Shown here: piece after piece, positions 53,738-64,000 of the stretch
Position numbering within the stretch: the first letter of the stretch is position 1
How the letters are laid out: the number at the start of each line of letters is the position of its first letter
Origin: Pythium myriotylum
Lineage: Eukaryota > Oomycota > Peronosporomycetes > Pythiales > Pythiaceae
Reading direction: 5' to 3'
NCBI GenBank assembly: GCA_023091665.1
Contig: JALJCQ010000024.1
Span: 62,001-126,000 of the forward strand
Length of the DNA stretch: 64,000 nt
Made by a program: the position numbers and the translations under genes
The notes under the pieces: model-generated
The model's input: the letters and a program-made list of their open reading frames with translations, nothing else
Database searches by the model: none
Told to the model about the DNA's origin: nothing

Positions 53738-56456
53738 TCAAAGTCGCTCGCTTGCTTCACCTTCATGCTTTCTCCTGCGGCGCTGACCCTCCTCGATCAA
53801 TCCCCAACAACACCCAGCAAGAGTACTGGCGAGTCCTGGGACACGGTACTTCTTCGTTTTCCCTAAAAACGTCATGAGGCGGTCGCGTGTGATGACGCCT
53901 ACGAGTCGACCCGAGCGCGTAATGTAGGCATTGTTGAGCTTAAGCATCCGAAAAAGCAAATCAACTCGCTTCATTGGCGTCATCTCCATCAATTGGAATG
54001 GAGACGGATTGATGAGCACGGTTAGTTTGGTACGCGTGCACACTTCATTAGATCCCTGCACGAATGCCAAGTGAGCATGTGTATTGTCGTGTACCCGCCA
54101 GCAGACTACGTACCCATTCCATGACTTTGCCCCCGCGGCGGAATGCAAAATGAATGGGCCAATCAAGTAAATCAACGCTCACATTCCACCCAGGTAGTCT
54201 ATCACCGGCTATCGAATCGTTTGTAGCTCTGGTGGTGCCATAGCCAGCACTACCAACGGGTAAACTCACTGCGGATCGCAGGGGCGTTCGCGCAGATGCG
54301 GGGGTCGTGGCCACTTGCTCCATAAAAGCCGCGTGTTCGCGGAGCTTCTGCTGACAGTAAATCACAGATGCTTCGAGGCGGCGCCGGGTTACCGTAGCGA
54401 GCAAGAAGAGGTTCTCTCGATTATCAACGATGGGAAAGACAGGCTCTCTGGACCGGCGTAGCATTTCCAAGGCGTCGTTATAAGTCGAGTCAGCTGTGAG
54501 ATAGCTCATCACCTCCACGTCTCGCATGACCTCCCACGACGGAATATCATACGCTGCTTTTGGCAGTTTCTTCAGCCGTGGCAGGTTGCTTGTGCTGATC
54601 AGTACGTCGTACACATTCTCGGTAAACCGTTTTGCAGTGAAATAGGATGCCAAGATCGCTATAGAAACCGGGAGGTTGAGTTCGTCAGAGTGAGATATTT
54701 CCATGATAATCACGGCAGTTGATATGGCATGTGTGACGCCGGATGAGAAAGCCCCCGCTCCAATGATCGCAAATTCGTACGGTTCGTATTGAGTACTCAG
54801 TAAGTCGAATGCGTTGATTGCTTCACCGACGAGGCGCCCAAAAATGCCCCCGATAACAAATGTTGGCGTAAAGAGACCTGCCGGTACGGGAAGAACCACA
54901 CTCAGCAGCGTGAGCACATATTTCAACGGAAGAAAGGTAATGAGCGAGCGAGACATCAGGATGCTGTCCTCATCCTCTACCTTCGAAGCGGCTTCGTGGG
55001 CCGGGGTCGCAAATGGTGTCTTGTCCTTCGAGAACAGTGCTCCGAGAATACGATGTGGCGAACCATGTCGGATGAACCAAGCGCTGTCACCGTAGAATTC
55101 CATAACGCATGATATGAGAGTCACAACGGCAACCAGCAGAAGCCGTTTCCCTAGGGCTGATGATACCAGCCCCGTTATACGGGTACGCCACCGTCGAAGA
55201 CCATTTACGGAGCGTGAAGGGCGAGACACTGCTGGTTGATCTGCGAGGAACTTGTCACGAAGCTTCACGAGCACAGATATACAGAAATTGAAAAATGCCC
55301 CACCGAGTCCACAGACAACACCCATCGCAATGAACACTGCAAGGTCACGCAGTGAGAAATCGTGCAGATCCCCAGCCGTTGTCGAGATGCCCATATCGGA
55401 GCTTCCAAAGAGCCCGTAACGGGTGTTGGAGGTGATAAAATTCACCAACAAGCCACCGACGATTGCGGCGAAGAATGATCGCGGAAGCGTTCGAACCATA
55501 TAGAAGTGTGAGGTTACTTCAACTCCGAATAAAACACCGCCAAAAGGGGAGCCAAAAGTCGCCGCAACACCGGCGGAGCAGGCGCACGCTAGCATCTCAA
55601 GCCTCTTCGTTTCGTCGTTGTTGATACGCTGGAAAACTGGCAAGTTCATGAGCACGCTCGCGAAGCCACAAGAGATCATAATGAACGGTCCTTCTTTGCC
55701 AACCGAAAGTCCTGCGACGAATACGGCAAGCAAACCAACGATTTTGGTCACGATGCAGCGCAGCGACAAGTACTCGCTCATATCGACACCCGAGATTGCA
55801 ACTTTCATGAATGGGAGGCCCGATCCGGCGGCCTGCGGACACACCACGTGCACCAACACTGTTGCAAAGGCCGATGCGATTAGTGCCGAGACTAGAAAGT
55901 ATTTGAAACCCATATCAGTGATGAAGTTGTGGTAATCGGCGATCTTGGCGAGCCAGAAGTCGATGAAGAGGCCGACGAATGCGGAGAAGAGTCCAATGGC
56001 CATCAGCAGTGTCGGACTCTGGAAGAGCACGAACAATCCACGCACACCGCCCGGATACTTGGCTACGTACACCGAGTGGTAATCGTCATCGAACGCTGAG
56101 GCCTTGATGTGGCTGATATTCGATGGCTGAATGTCCAGGTCGCGATCGAGGCGAGGATTCATGATCTTCTCCATGACCGCAGCACCACGCGACACGGGAG
56201 ACGACGATCGGCGCTGTCGCATCCCCAGCTGACGATGGGCTCTCGCATTCCCGTTGCTCGCAGCGCTCGCGCGACCATTGGCGAGCACGTTCGGGCTCTG
56301 CAACAAGTGCTGCGGGGTGGGCGAGCGACTGCCACCGACTCCAGGTGGCCCGAGAAACGGGCCGGACCAATCGACCACAGTCTCGTCGTCAGCAGCGCGT
56401 GGAGACTGCGCGGCCTCGTCCACCACAGAGATCCGCAGAAGGCGCTGGCGATCCAT
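53738..56456 (-). CDS. CLC-family chloride channel with CBS domains
   Basis: Two exons (56456-54114 and 54055-53738; 58-nt intron, donor GTACGT) give 886 residues. About 130 residues of Ser-rich cytosolic N-terminus precede the CLC membrane core. Core motifs: 'GSGLPFMK', 'GKEGPFI' (gating glutamate), 'GSPFGGVLFGVEVTS' and 'PAGLFTPTFVIGG'. Two CBS-type regulatory modules follow ('VEVMSYLTADSTYNDALEML', 'EMTPMKRVDLLFRMLKLNNA'). At the position where CLC antiporters carry the proton glutamate (the second Glu of GVLFxxEE), this protein has Val ('GVEVTS'), as in ClC-1/ClC-2-type channels. It is therefore predicted to be a passive anion channel and not a chloride/proton exchanger. Location (plasma or endomembrane) cannot be read from the sequence. 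Confidence 0.92.
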
Positions 56457-56626
56457 CGTTCTCCCGCCGTGCTGCGTCGGACTCGTCGGTGGTTGTGCTT
56501 CGCGAAACGAAGAGTATTCTTTCTCACAAGTCCAAGTGATTGGTCAGAATACGAACTCAGTCCACAAAGTCTCAGCTATACTGGTTGAAGTGACACGAAG
56601 TCCGACTACAGAACTACTGTCTTACT

Positions 56627-59600
56627 CTACGCTCGCTCCGCGAGGAGCTTCTCGTAGGCTGCATTGATCTCGGCCACACGCGATTCCTTGATCTCCGGAG
56701 ACACCCAGTTCACAGGCGCCTCAACGACATTCACAGCCATACTCTTTCCACGCGTCAAGAGGCCTTTCTTTGACAGTGTCACGTTGCCCAACCCGCCGTG
56801 ATCCGCGACCTCGTATGCGAAGGCAGGTTGCTTTGACAGTCGCATCTTCGCGCTTGGCTGTGTGTCGAGTTGACGAAGCGAGAAGCGAGGAACGTGGGAA
56901 AGCGAATACTTGAGCGGTTTGTACTTGAGAAACTCGTTTTTGCGCTTGTTATCCCCGGTATCAAGCGACTGGACGACCAAGTGAGCTTCATACGACAGCT
57001 TCAACTCGTGGACTGGGTCGTAAATTCGTGCCACTCGTGTTGGATCCAAGTCACAACGCATACCTTCCAAAGGAAGCTTGGCGTAGATATGCTGCACCAC
57101 GTTCTCCACTGCGGCTTCCGATGAAATCTTCTCCCCCACACGGCGCACGTTTTCATGAAGCGAACCGCCTACCAACTGCTGGAAGACCGATTCGAGTTTC
57201 GGCGTAGTCAACTTGTCCACCTCAAGCGATTCAACACCCAATCCAGCGCCGGCAAGTGCTTGACCCCAGAATCGTTGCATCGCGTTCCGGGAGACGACAC
57301 AAGCAGGAACCCCAGCTTTAAGCCACGTCGCAATAACTGACGCATCACCCCAGTGTACGGCGCCAGAAACGAACGTCAGCAGTAGCTTTGCTGGCACGGT
57401 GGAAGGGACCTCGAGAACAGACTTGGAGGGGTAAAGAGCAACCGTCTCAGCCTCCTCCACAGTCTGGAAGATGACACGTACTTGGGTGTTTGTAGCGGCA
57501 AGCTCGATTTCCTGGAGGAGTTTAGACAAGCGATTGGGATCCCAGGTGCCTCGAACAAAGCCGAAGTACAACACAGGAGAAGAATCCTCAGCTACGAATG
57601 ACTCGATGGCGGATGCAGTCTCAGCATGGTCTGCGATGACGGCGTCCTCGTTCGGGTTGCGATATTGGACGAAACCGGCAATGGTGATCTCGTTACTCCA
57701 GTCGGACGGCTTAGGGAGGAGGTTTTCGTCCCACAAGTACGAATGCGGAATGCGCCAGTCGGCAAGAAGATTGCGGCGACTCGCTGCTCCGAAAAGGCCG
57801 AGAGAGGATCGGAAGTCATCTAAAATATCGTGGATTCCCTTCCACAGAAGCGTGTCGATCACGTCGAAGGTCGCAGCATTTGTTGGGTTATGGTGGTACG
57901 GGAAGGTGAACTGACCAGTCGTGCTGAGGACGTGAGGAAAAGCTTCGGTTCGAGATAAAGGCGTTGGGCTAACGCAATGCAATGGCACACCTAGTCGTTC
58001 AGCAACAATGCTTTGACCGAAGACGAGTGGGTGGGAGATAATCATGTCTGCGCGGAATTGGAGACCAGGGGAGAGTGGATCCACGTCAACACAAGCTGGC
58101 CAAAGCGAAAACACGAACGATTTCAAGTCCTCTGACTCTGGAAAGTCGTCGTCGCCCTTGATGAGATCCATGAAGCCACGCTTTTGATTCTGGCGATCAT
58201 ATTGGTGTAGCAAGTACTTGCCAACAGTTGTAGCATGTCCGCCTAGGGGATAAAACTCAAGTCCCGAGCTTGTCACTCGGTGGCGGAAGTTTTCGTTGGT
58301 CGCAATGCGGACTCGGTGACCGTCTGCTTTTAATCGCAATCCGATCGCAACGAACTGCTGGACGTTGTCGCTCCATGTTCCAGTCGTGAACAAGCAAATA
58401 TTGAGCTTGGGTACAGATTGCACACCTACGTTCGAGAATAGCGACTCGGGTGGTGAGGTTGGGCTGGAGATCGAGTCACGTGTCCTCGATGTGACCACTC
58501 GGAAAGACTCATCGTCACGATCCTTGGCCCCACGCTTTGCCATGATTTCGTTGAACTTGGATGTGAGCTGTTGTCGTTCTTCAGACGAGAGCTGGATTGC
58601 AACAAGGTCGCGATCGCCTTTCTTTCGATCGACAACTCGCTCATCAGGGTTCATGTTCGCGGTGTGAGCGGCAGGAGCCGTGCTATATCCCACTGCCTCA
58701 CTTAGCAGAGTATTCTCCAGCCAAACACTGCCACGCTTGCGCTCATCTGTGCCGCGGTTCTTATTGTAATGACCTGTCGCCACGTGGTCTGCAAAGATGA
58801 CCACACCTTGAATTGGACGAATGAAAAGTCCCGTGAGAACACCCTTGGTCAGACCTATGACAGCGCCTGTAGCGCCTTGCTCTCGATATCCCTGAGCAGG
58901 CTTGATGAAGACGTCTTTGACTCCGCTTCCAAGTTCATGAAGAAGAGCCCCAGCACCAGATGCAACGCCTTCCAACGCCGACTCGGGTCCACGAGCCTTG
59001 TAGTCAACACATTGATACTCACGAATGACCGTGACGGAGTTTTCGGCACGGGAAGAGATGACATACTCGCACTCAAAGCACAGTCGAATCCTGTCTTTCT
59101 CACTCCACTTCGTTGCCAAGTTCTTCTCGCACACCTCACAACGCATCACCTTCAGTGGCAAATGGCGGTAAAAGCTCTTCACCGCTTCTCCCACACCGTC
59201 TTCTCTCTGCATCACCTCACGCAGCGCCAGAGCACGCTGGCGGATCTCAGGCGTCTGCAAACCGACGAAAGCCGCGTACAGCTTGTCGACAGACAAATCA
59301 GAGATAGGACATGGCTCAACGCCCACCCCTGCTCGCACAACAGCACGACCCCAGAACGGCTGGTCACCGAAGAATGGAACAATGAATGTCGGCTTGCCTG
59401 CGAGCAGACCTGCTGCAGTTGTACCAGCTCCGCCATGATGCACCACCGCTGACACGCGTGGCATGAGCCAGTCGTGTGGACAGTTGCCGAGAAAGAAGAT
59501 GTTGTCCGGCACATCGATACCAGACGCCATGTCACTCCAGCTGGACTGGATCAACACACGGACATTCGCCCGACGAGCCGCTTCGATGATCATCTGCGTC

Positions 59601-60834
59601 GTAGCCTTGGGGTCAGCGATGACCATGGAGCCAAATCCGACGAAGATTGGGCCGCCGTCCTTGCCAAGAAAAGCTTCCAGCTCGGGACTAGGTGAGTACG
59701 TGGACCCAGCTTCCTTGAGCAGGACAGTGCCAATGACGTCGTAGATGTTACCCCAGTCAGCCGGTTTGGGGACGAGTGCCGGGCTCCACATAAACGCATG
59801 AGGGATGGCAAGATCGAGCAGGATATCGCGTCCACCGTCTCCTTTGCGGATCTTGCGCAGACCGAGCACTTGCGTACGGAACTGGTTGACCATACTTTCA
59901 GTTCCTTGCCACATGAGCAGATCAACCAGCTTGTACGACATGTAGTTGCGCTTCTGCGGCTTGTCGTCGTATGGCATGTTGGAGAGCGGATGCGGGAATG
60001 CGACCGTGGGAACCCAAGGCTGCGGAAACATGATGTGCAACGGCACACCGAGTCGCTCCGCGACGTGAATATGACCATACGTGACGGGGTTGGAGATGAT
60101 GGCCTGCGCCTGGAAGGGTTTCCCAGGGACACCCTTCCCGAGCGCGTCTGGGTCCGGCGCAGACACTGCGGGCCACGTGCTGTTGAGGATTTCTTCGACC
60201 ATTTGCATGTTGCGCGGCACGTCCTGGGTGATGGCTTCGTACTTGACTGGGATGAGATGGCCTCCTGTCTTGACCATGTATGCCGCTAGTTCCTTGGGGT
60301 CGCCGCCAAGCGGATAGAATTCAACGCCGTGCTCGGTGACGAAGTCCTGGTAGACGGCGTGAGTTGCGAGGCGCACGCGGTGTCCGTCCTGCTGGAGTCG
60401 TTTGGCGATGCCGATGAAGGGCTGCACGTCGCCGCGCGTGCCGACGATCATGATGCAGATGTTCATCACGGGCACATCCGAGACGTCCTCACTGCGCAAC
60501 GAGGCTCCAAACTGCTCGACGCGCTGGTCCTGCTTCTGCAGTCCGGAGATGTCGTACTCGTCATCGTCTTCGTCGAAGTCGAGACGGATGCGTCCGTCCT
60601 TGTCGAAGGCCGCGACGGCCTGCACGACGTCGGCGAACGACGCGAGCTTGTCCTTGCTCTTGCGATTCTCGTCGCGGAGCTTGTCGATGGCGCGCGCGAG
60701 CTTGGCGTTGAGTTTCTGCACGGCGCGTGTGAGCGAGAGAGCAAGCGCGAGGCGGCGCGCGGACGTACCTTGGTGGTGGGGGCGTTGGGGCTCGCACCGC
60801 CCGCGGGCGCCGCTCCTTCCGTCGTCGCGTCCAT
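56627..60834 (-). CDS. Tandem GT-B sterol/lipid glucosyltransferase-like protein
   Basis: Exon 1 (60834-60769) starts MDATTEGAAPAG. After a 53-nt intron, exon 2 (60715-56627) continues; the total is 1384 residues. The first GT28/UGT80-type unit starts 'NICIMIVGTRGDVQPFIGIA' and has a full nucleotide-sugar motif 'CPHDWLMPRVSAVVHHGGAG' then 'FFGDQPFWG'. A zinc-ribbon-like stretch ('CEVCEKNLATKW', 'CFEC') follows. Next is an amphipathic block 'GVKDVFIKPAQGYREQGATG' and 'KGVLTGLFIRPIQGVV', which resembles C-terminal membrane motifs of Vps13/Atg2 proteins. A second GT unit begins 'NICLFTTGTWSDNVQQFVAI', but in it the HHGGAG motif is replaced by 'VHWGDAS', so it is probably inactive. The likely reaction is transfer of glucose from UDP-glucose to a sterol or other lipid. 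The acceptor is uncertain. Confidence 0.87.
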
Positions 60835-62050
60835 GGAGCTTGAGGTCCGGCGGGCCAAGTTGGAAAGTGGCGACGATTACTGCAAGAAGCGAGGCGTGGG
60901 GAAGTGCAACCTCTATAGTAACATACACTACCTTCAATAAGGCGCTGCGACCTGTAGGATTAAATATATGAGATACGTTTTGGAAGGTATAAATAGAGTC
61001 ATACTATGTATTACTTCAAAGTCGTAATCAGCAGATTGTGCGCAGTTATGCTTTTAGAGAGGTAGTGATAAAGTGTTTTGAGAAAGAATGTGAAATAAGA
61101 GGTAGTACCCATGTTCGCTTGACACATGGATACACTGAGAACTTTGTTCGATTATCTCACTGAGAGAAACTCACTCAGGTACTCGGCGGTGATCACGACA
61201 GCGCAATACCAAGCAAACAACCACCAAGAACAGCCAACGTGCCGTTTTGGCACTTTACCTATCTGTTCATATGATCGAAGTCAAGACCTCGCGATGTAAC
61301 TGATGTTCGAAACTCTTTGTGCGCAGCCAATCGAACCCGGTGTGCTTTTCAAAACCAAGTGAATCGCAATCGCTACATGATGATGATGAAAGTGAGGTCT
61401 ATTGAGTTCATCCTGTGAATCCAAATAGCCTACCCTTCACCCTATTCCTACGACTTGGACTCCGGTCTTGTACTGGGACTGCTTAACTCCTCTTGGACGT
61501 CTGGCTTGAACGACACGGCGACTTGAACCTTGAAAATCGCACCCGGGAAGCTCGGACTGGACGCGCTTGGGAGACCAAGCCGTAAGCTCGGATTTAGGGC
61601 ACCCCACGAGGGGGAAGGGCAATCGCTACATACTATTTGACATTGTGATGCCACATGCCAATTGTCGCGAGAGATAAATTTTATCCTCGGTTTTGAGTAC
61701 TGAAAATCTCCTGGAGCTTGATGAACGTAATCGCTTGATGTTTCATCCCCTTTCCTCCATAAAAATTGTATCCTGTTGAAAGCCTTGCCGTCGATAATAG
61801 GCTCTTCTGCTTTGAATGAAACTGAAGTCCATCCGGACGAAACAACTTCTGCTTAAAAAAATCGAGATGAGAAGTTATGGCTATCGGCGAAGTCACGATC
61901 GGAATCGACATTTCTTCTCCCTGATCGGTATTACTTCTGAAACCAACTGTGGAGGAGAAAGTTCTTGGCGGAGTGTCTTTAACTCTTTAAATTGCAAGAT
62001 AGTCTTTCTTGGCATTTGGAGAAAGATCAACGATTACTCTATCGGTTTCC
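60835..62050. other. AT-richer intergenic region, no gene seen
   Basis: About 1.2 kb upstream of the glucosyltransferase gene. It holds only short open frames; the best, 61448-61654 on the minus strand, has a Ser/Pro-rich predicted peptide without a known domain. CCACTTTCCAACTT on the minus strand just before the ATG at 60834 could be the initiator. Confidence 0.5.
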
Positions 62051-62850
62051 TCCCTTCGAAGCTTGTGTAGCGCGTTCATTAATTTCTGTCAAAGATAAAC
62101 CAGCTGACACGCAGTTACCAGGCGCGTCTTCGTGTCCAATAACTGGCTGAATGCGGTCATCAATGACAGTTCCAGGTTCGTATGCACCGCCGGTCGAACT
62201 GACTTTGCATGACCGATCGCGATGAGATCGGCGAGTAGCACAACTCTGTGAACTGAAAGCATACCAAGCCCACTCAGCCTTTAAGCAACACCGACTGCTA
62301 CGCCCCTTGCACCATCATCGCAAAACACGCATGCAGATTTGATAAAGACATCCTTTACAGCACCACCAGCTCATGCAGCACCAGCAACAGCTCCAATAAA
62401 CCACAACCGAAAAATGGAACAATCAATGTCGGCTTGCCTGCGAGCAGGCCCGCTGCAGTCGAACCAGCTCCGCCATGATGCACCGACGCTGACACGCGTG
62501 GCATGAGCCAGTCGTGTGGACAGTTGCCGAGAAAGAAGCTGCTGTCCGGCACATCGATACCAGTCGTTTGGCGATGTCGATGAAGGGTTGCACCTCGCCG
62601 CGGCCGACGATCATAATGCAGATGTTCATCACGGGTACTGGAGTTGGCGCATTGATCCGTTGCGTGAGCGCGTCAGTAGTGAGATGAGAAGGTCCGCAGC
62701 GTTGAGTTGGCCGTGGAGCGAGGTCGATGATGTCCTCGCTGGCGACGTCGACGCAGATGCGACCGCGCGAGCTGTGGATGGCGACGGCCGTGGGGCCCAC
62801 GTCCGAGGGTCGCGCCGCCTCGTGGCCATCGCCGTTGCAGCGCACGCGTG
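62050..62850 (-). pseudogene. Decayed, internally deleted copy of the sterol glucosyltransferase gene
   Basis: Read on the minus strand, fragments of the 56627-60834 gene appear in the right order but with large gaps. They are: an N-terminal piece ('SRGRICVDVASEDI', compare 'KDGRIRLDFDEDD'), the start of the GT unit ('VMNICIMIVGRGEVQPFIDI'), then directly its nucleotide-sugar motif ('CPHDWLMPRVSASVHHGGAG'), then 'LLVLHELV'/'KDVFIK' and 'VVLLADLIAIGHAK' from the region after it. Frames shift between pieces. More than half of the catalytic unit is missing. It is a dead partial duplicate, about 1.2 kb from its parent and in the same orientation. Confidence 0.8.
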
Positions 62851-63282
62851 GGAGTCGCAGGCGTTAGCTCCGGAAACTCGCACCATCCAGTGATGCTCCA
62901 TGCGTGGCAATCGAATCTGGCGCATGTTGCCGTGGAGGACCATGGGTAGAACCTCAGAAACGAGGTTTTGGGTGGCTCGTTTTTGGCGCCACGAAGGGCA
63001 ACATTATGTGAGCCACGTCTCCACATGAAGCAGAAAGTGGAGGACACGCAACGCGAGCGGGCGACGTTTTCCCCATTATATTCACTTGTTTAATACCGTA
63101 AAGAACAGAACGACTGGCGCGCAGTCGAGAGAATCATGACAGCGACAGCCACGCGACGATGTCGTCAGCGGTCGGCCAGAGTCTCGGCGCTCCAGCCGCC
63201 GAAGACAAGTAATCGCAGCTACATGGCGCGGAAGAGTACACGATTAGATAGAGATCGTCGCATCAGCAGTGTCCACCTGAGT

Positions 63283-63990
63283 CTAAATCCAGACACCGTC
63301 ATCTTCGCCTCCCGCGGCTGCGGTACCGCGCGCATTGGAGGAGGACGCATCTGCCTTGCCCGCTGGATTTGCTTCGATCTTCATGGAGGATGAGGACTCT
63401 TTCTTCATGCGCTGGGTGCCGTAAGCCACGGCGAACTCGAGAGTCAAAAACCACGTCATTTTCTCTTCGGCTGAATCGAAGCAGACTTGAATCTTGCGTC
63501 CTCGGTTGAGACCGAGCACGAGACCAAATCGCTTCCCATCCCATTCAGCCACTGACCGTACAAGGCCGGAGAGTGCAAGCTCCGAATCTTCGTCTTCCGA
63601 CTCGTAGCAATTGAAGCTGTCTTTAGTCACGACGATGAAATACCTCGTCCAGACATCATCATCCGTGAGACAATGGGCCCATCCTTCCTTGTTCATGCGG
63701 CTCTTGGTTGTGCGTGGGTTCTTGACGGCCGCCGAGAGCACCGCCATCCACGCGGTGTAGGCAACATGAGTGTCAGCAACCAGGCGCACTTCCTTGCCAC
63801 CAGTGAGATGCAAGACGAGCCCGTTGTGCTCGGTCGTGAGCGGGGACACGTCGCTGAACTCGAGCACGCCTCGCGGAGCGCGCGTGGTGTCTTCGCTGTC
63901 GTAGTACGTGAGCACTTTGCCGCTGAGGGTGAAGTAGCGCCGCGGCCAGGACCGCAAGGTCTCCTTCTGCTTCTTCATCCAGCCCTGCAT
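63283..63990 (-). CDS. Double PH-domain protein (5' end possibly beyond window)
   Basis: An open frame of 235 residues with two pleckstrin-homology domains. The first, 'GWMKKQKETLRSWPRRYFTL' to 'AYTAWMAVLSAAV', covers about residues 3-90. The second, 'EGWAHCLTDDDVWTRYFIVV' to 'MTWFLTLEFAVAYG', covers about 102-195. A Ser/Ala/Gly-rich tail follows. PH domains bind phosphoinositides or protein partners, so membrane recruitment is likely. ATG 63990 is a possible start, but ATTCAG directly upstream looks like a 3' splice site, so earlier exons may lie outside the window. It could work downstream of phosphoinositide kinases, but nothing ties it specifically to the PIPK gene in this window. Confidence 0.82.
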   Translation of the reverse strand: MQGWMKKQKETLRSWPRRYFTLSGKVLTYYDSEDTTRAPRGVLEFSDVSPLTTEHNGLVLHLTGGKEVRLVADTHVAYTAWMAVLSAAVKNPRTTKSRMNKEGWAHCLTDDDVWTRYFIVVTKDSFNCYESEDEDSELALSGLVRSVAEWDGKRFGLVLGLNRGRKIQVCFDSAEEKMTWFLTLEFAVAYGTQRMKKESSSSMKIEANPAGKADASSSNARGTAAAGGEDDGVWI

Positions 63991-64000
63991 CTGAATATCG

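Noticed and set aside
61437..61654. Overlapping Ser/Pro-rich short frames on the minus strand
   Set aside because: Too short and without domain. They could be a fragment of a multicopy repeat, but nothing in the window confirms it.
1..64000. tRNA, rRNA or snRNA genes
   Set aside because: I looked for conserved tRNA B-box-like and rRNA sequences while reading and saw none. A covariance-model scan would be needed to exclude a small RNA gene.

Overview
The window looks like nuclear DNA of a flagellated oomycete (Phytophthora/Pythium-type stramenopile). Three things support this. (1) A seven-transmembrane receptor is fused to a phosphatidylinositol-phosphate kinase (32449-34946), an architecture characteristic of oomycetes. 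(2) The genes are very compact: introns are mostly 45-90 nt with GTRNGT-like donors, neighbouring genes lie 50-150 bp apart, and several pairs are divergent with about 80-150 bp between ATGs. (3) The retrotransposon LTRs carry a sequence close to the oomycete Inr-FPR core promoter. An IFT70 gene implies cilia/zoospores.

Positions 1-26846 are a self-nested cluster of one Ty1/copia family. LTRs are about 357-359 bp, start TG(T/C)TG and end CAACA. The internal part is a single ORF ordered gag, protease, integrase, RT, RNase H. From left to right it holds: the 3' part of a + element (1-2742); an inverted pol fragment (2743-4939); intact + element A (4940-9997); a + internal fragment (9998-12063); - element B with one frameshift (12064-17085); scraps and LTRs (17086-17694); a tandem array of LTRs separated by the same 94-95 bp internal fragment (17695-20287); intact + element C with apparently identical LTRs (19929-24981); and a broken + copy D sharing C's 3' LTR (24982-26846). 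None of the outer LTR flanks I compared are matching 5-bp target duplications. The cluster appears to have been reshuffled by nesting and LTR-LTR recombination, although mis-assembly must be excluded.

Positions 26847-28609 are gene-poor, with a 31-bp perfect inverted repeat. A SET-domain relic follows (28610-29413, -). From 29478 onward the DNA is dense host genes: a small TPR protein (+); an unknown protein (-); GPCR-PIPK (-); a membrane-anchored MGRN1-like RING ligase (-); ERGIC3/Erv46 (-); an MRM1-type rRNA methyltransferase (+); a HEAT-repeat, Integrator-4-like protein (-); an EF-hand protein (+); an unknown membrane protein (-); a WW-WH2 actin regulator (+); a ZNF598/Hel2 ligase (-); IFT70 (-); a NUP42-like CCCH/FG nucleoporin (+); a CLC chloride channel (-); a tandem sterol-glucosyltransferase-like protein (-) with a decayed deletion derivative downstream; and a double-PH protein at the right edge (-).

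The host genes are general cell machinery (secretory traffic, ubiquitin ligases, phosphoinositide signalling, cilium assembly, nuclear pore, membrane lipid and ion handling), not one pathway. Exon limits given in the entries were worked out by hand from splice signals and reading phase.
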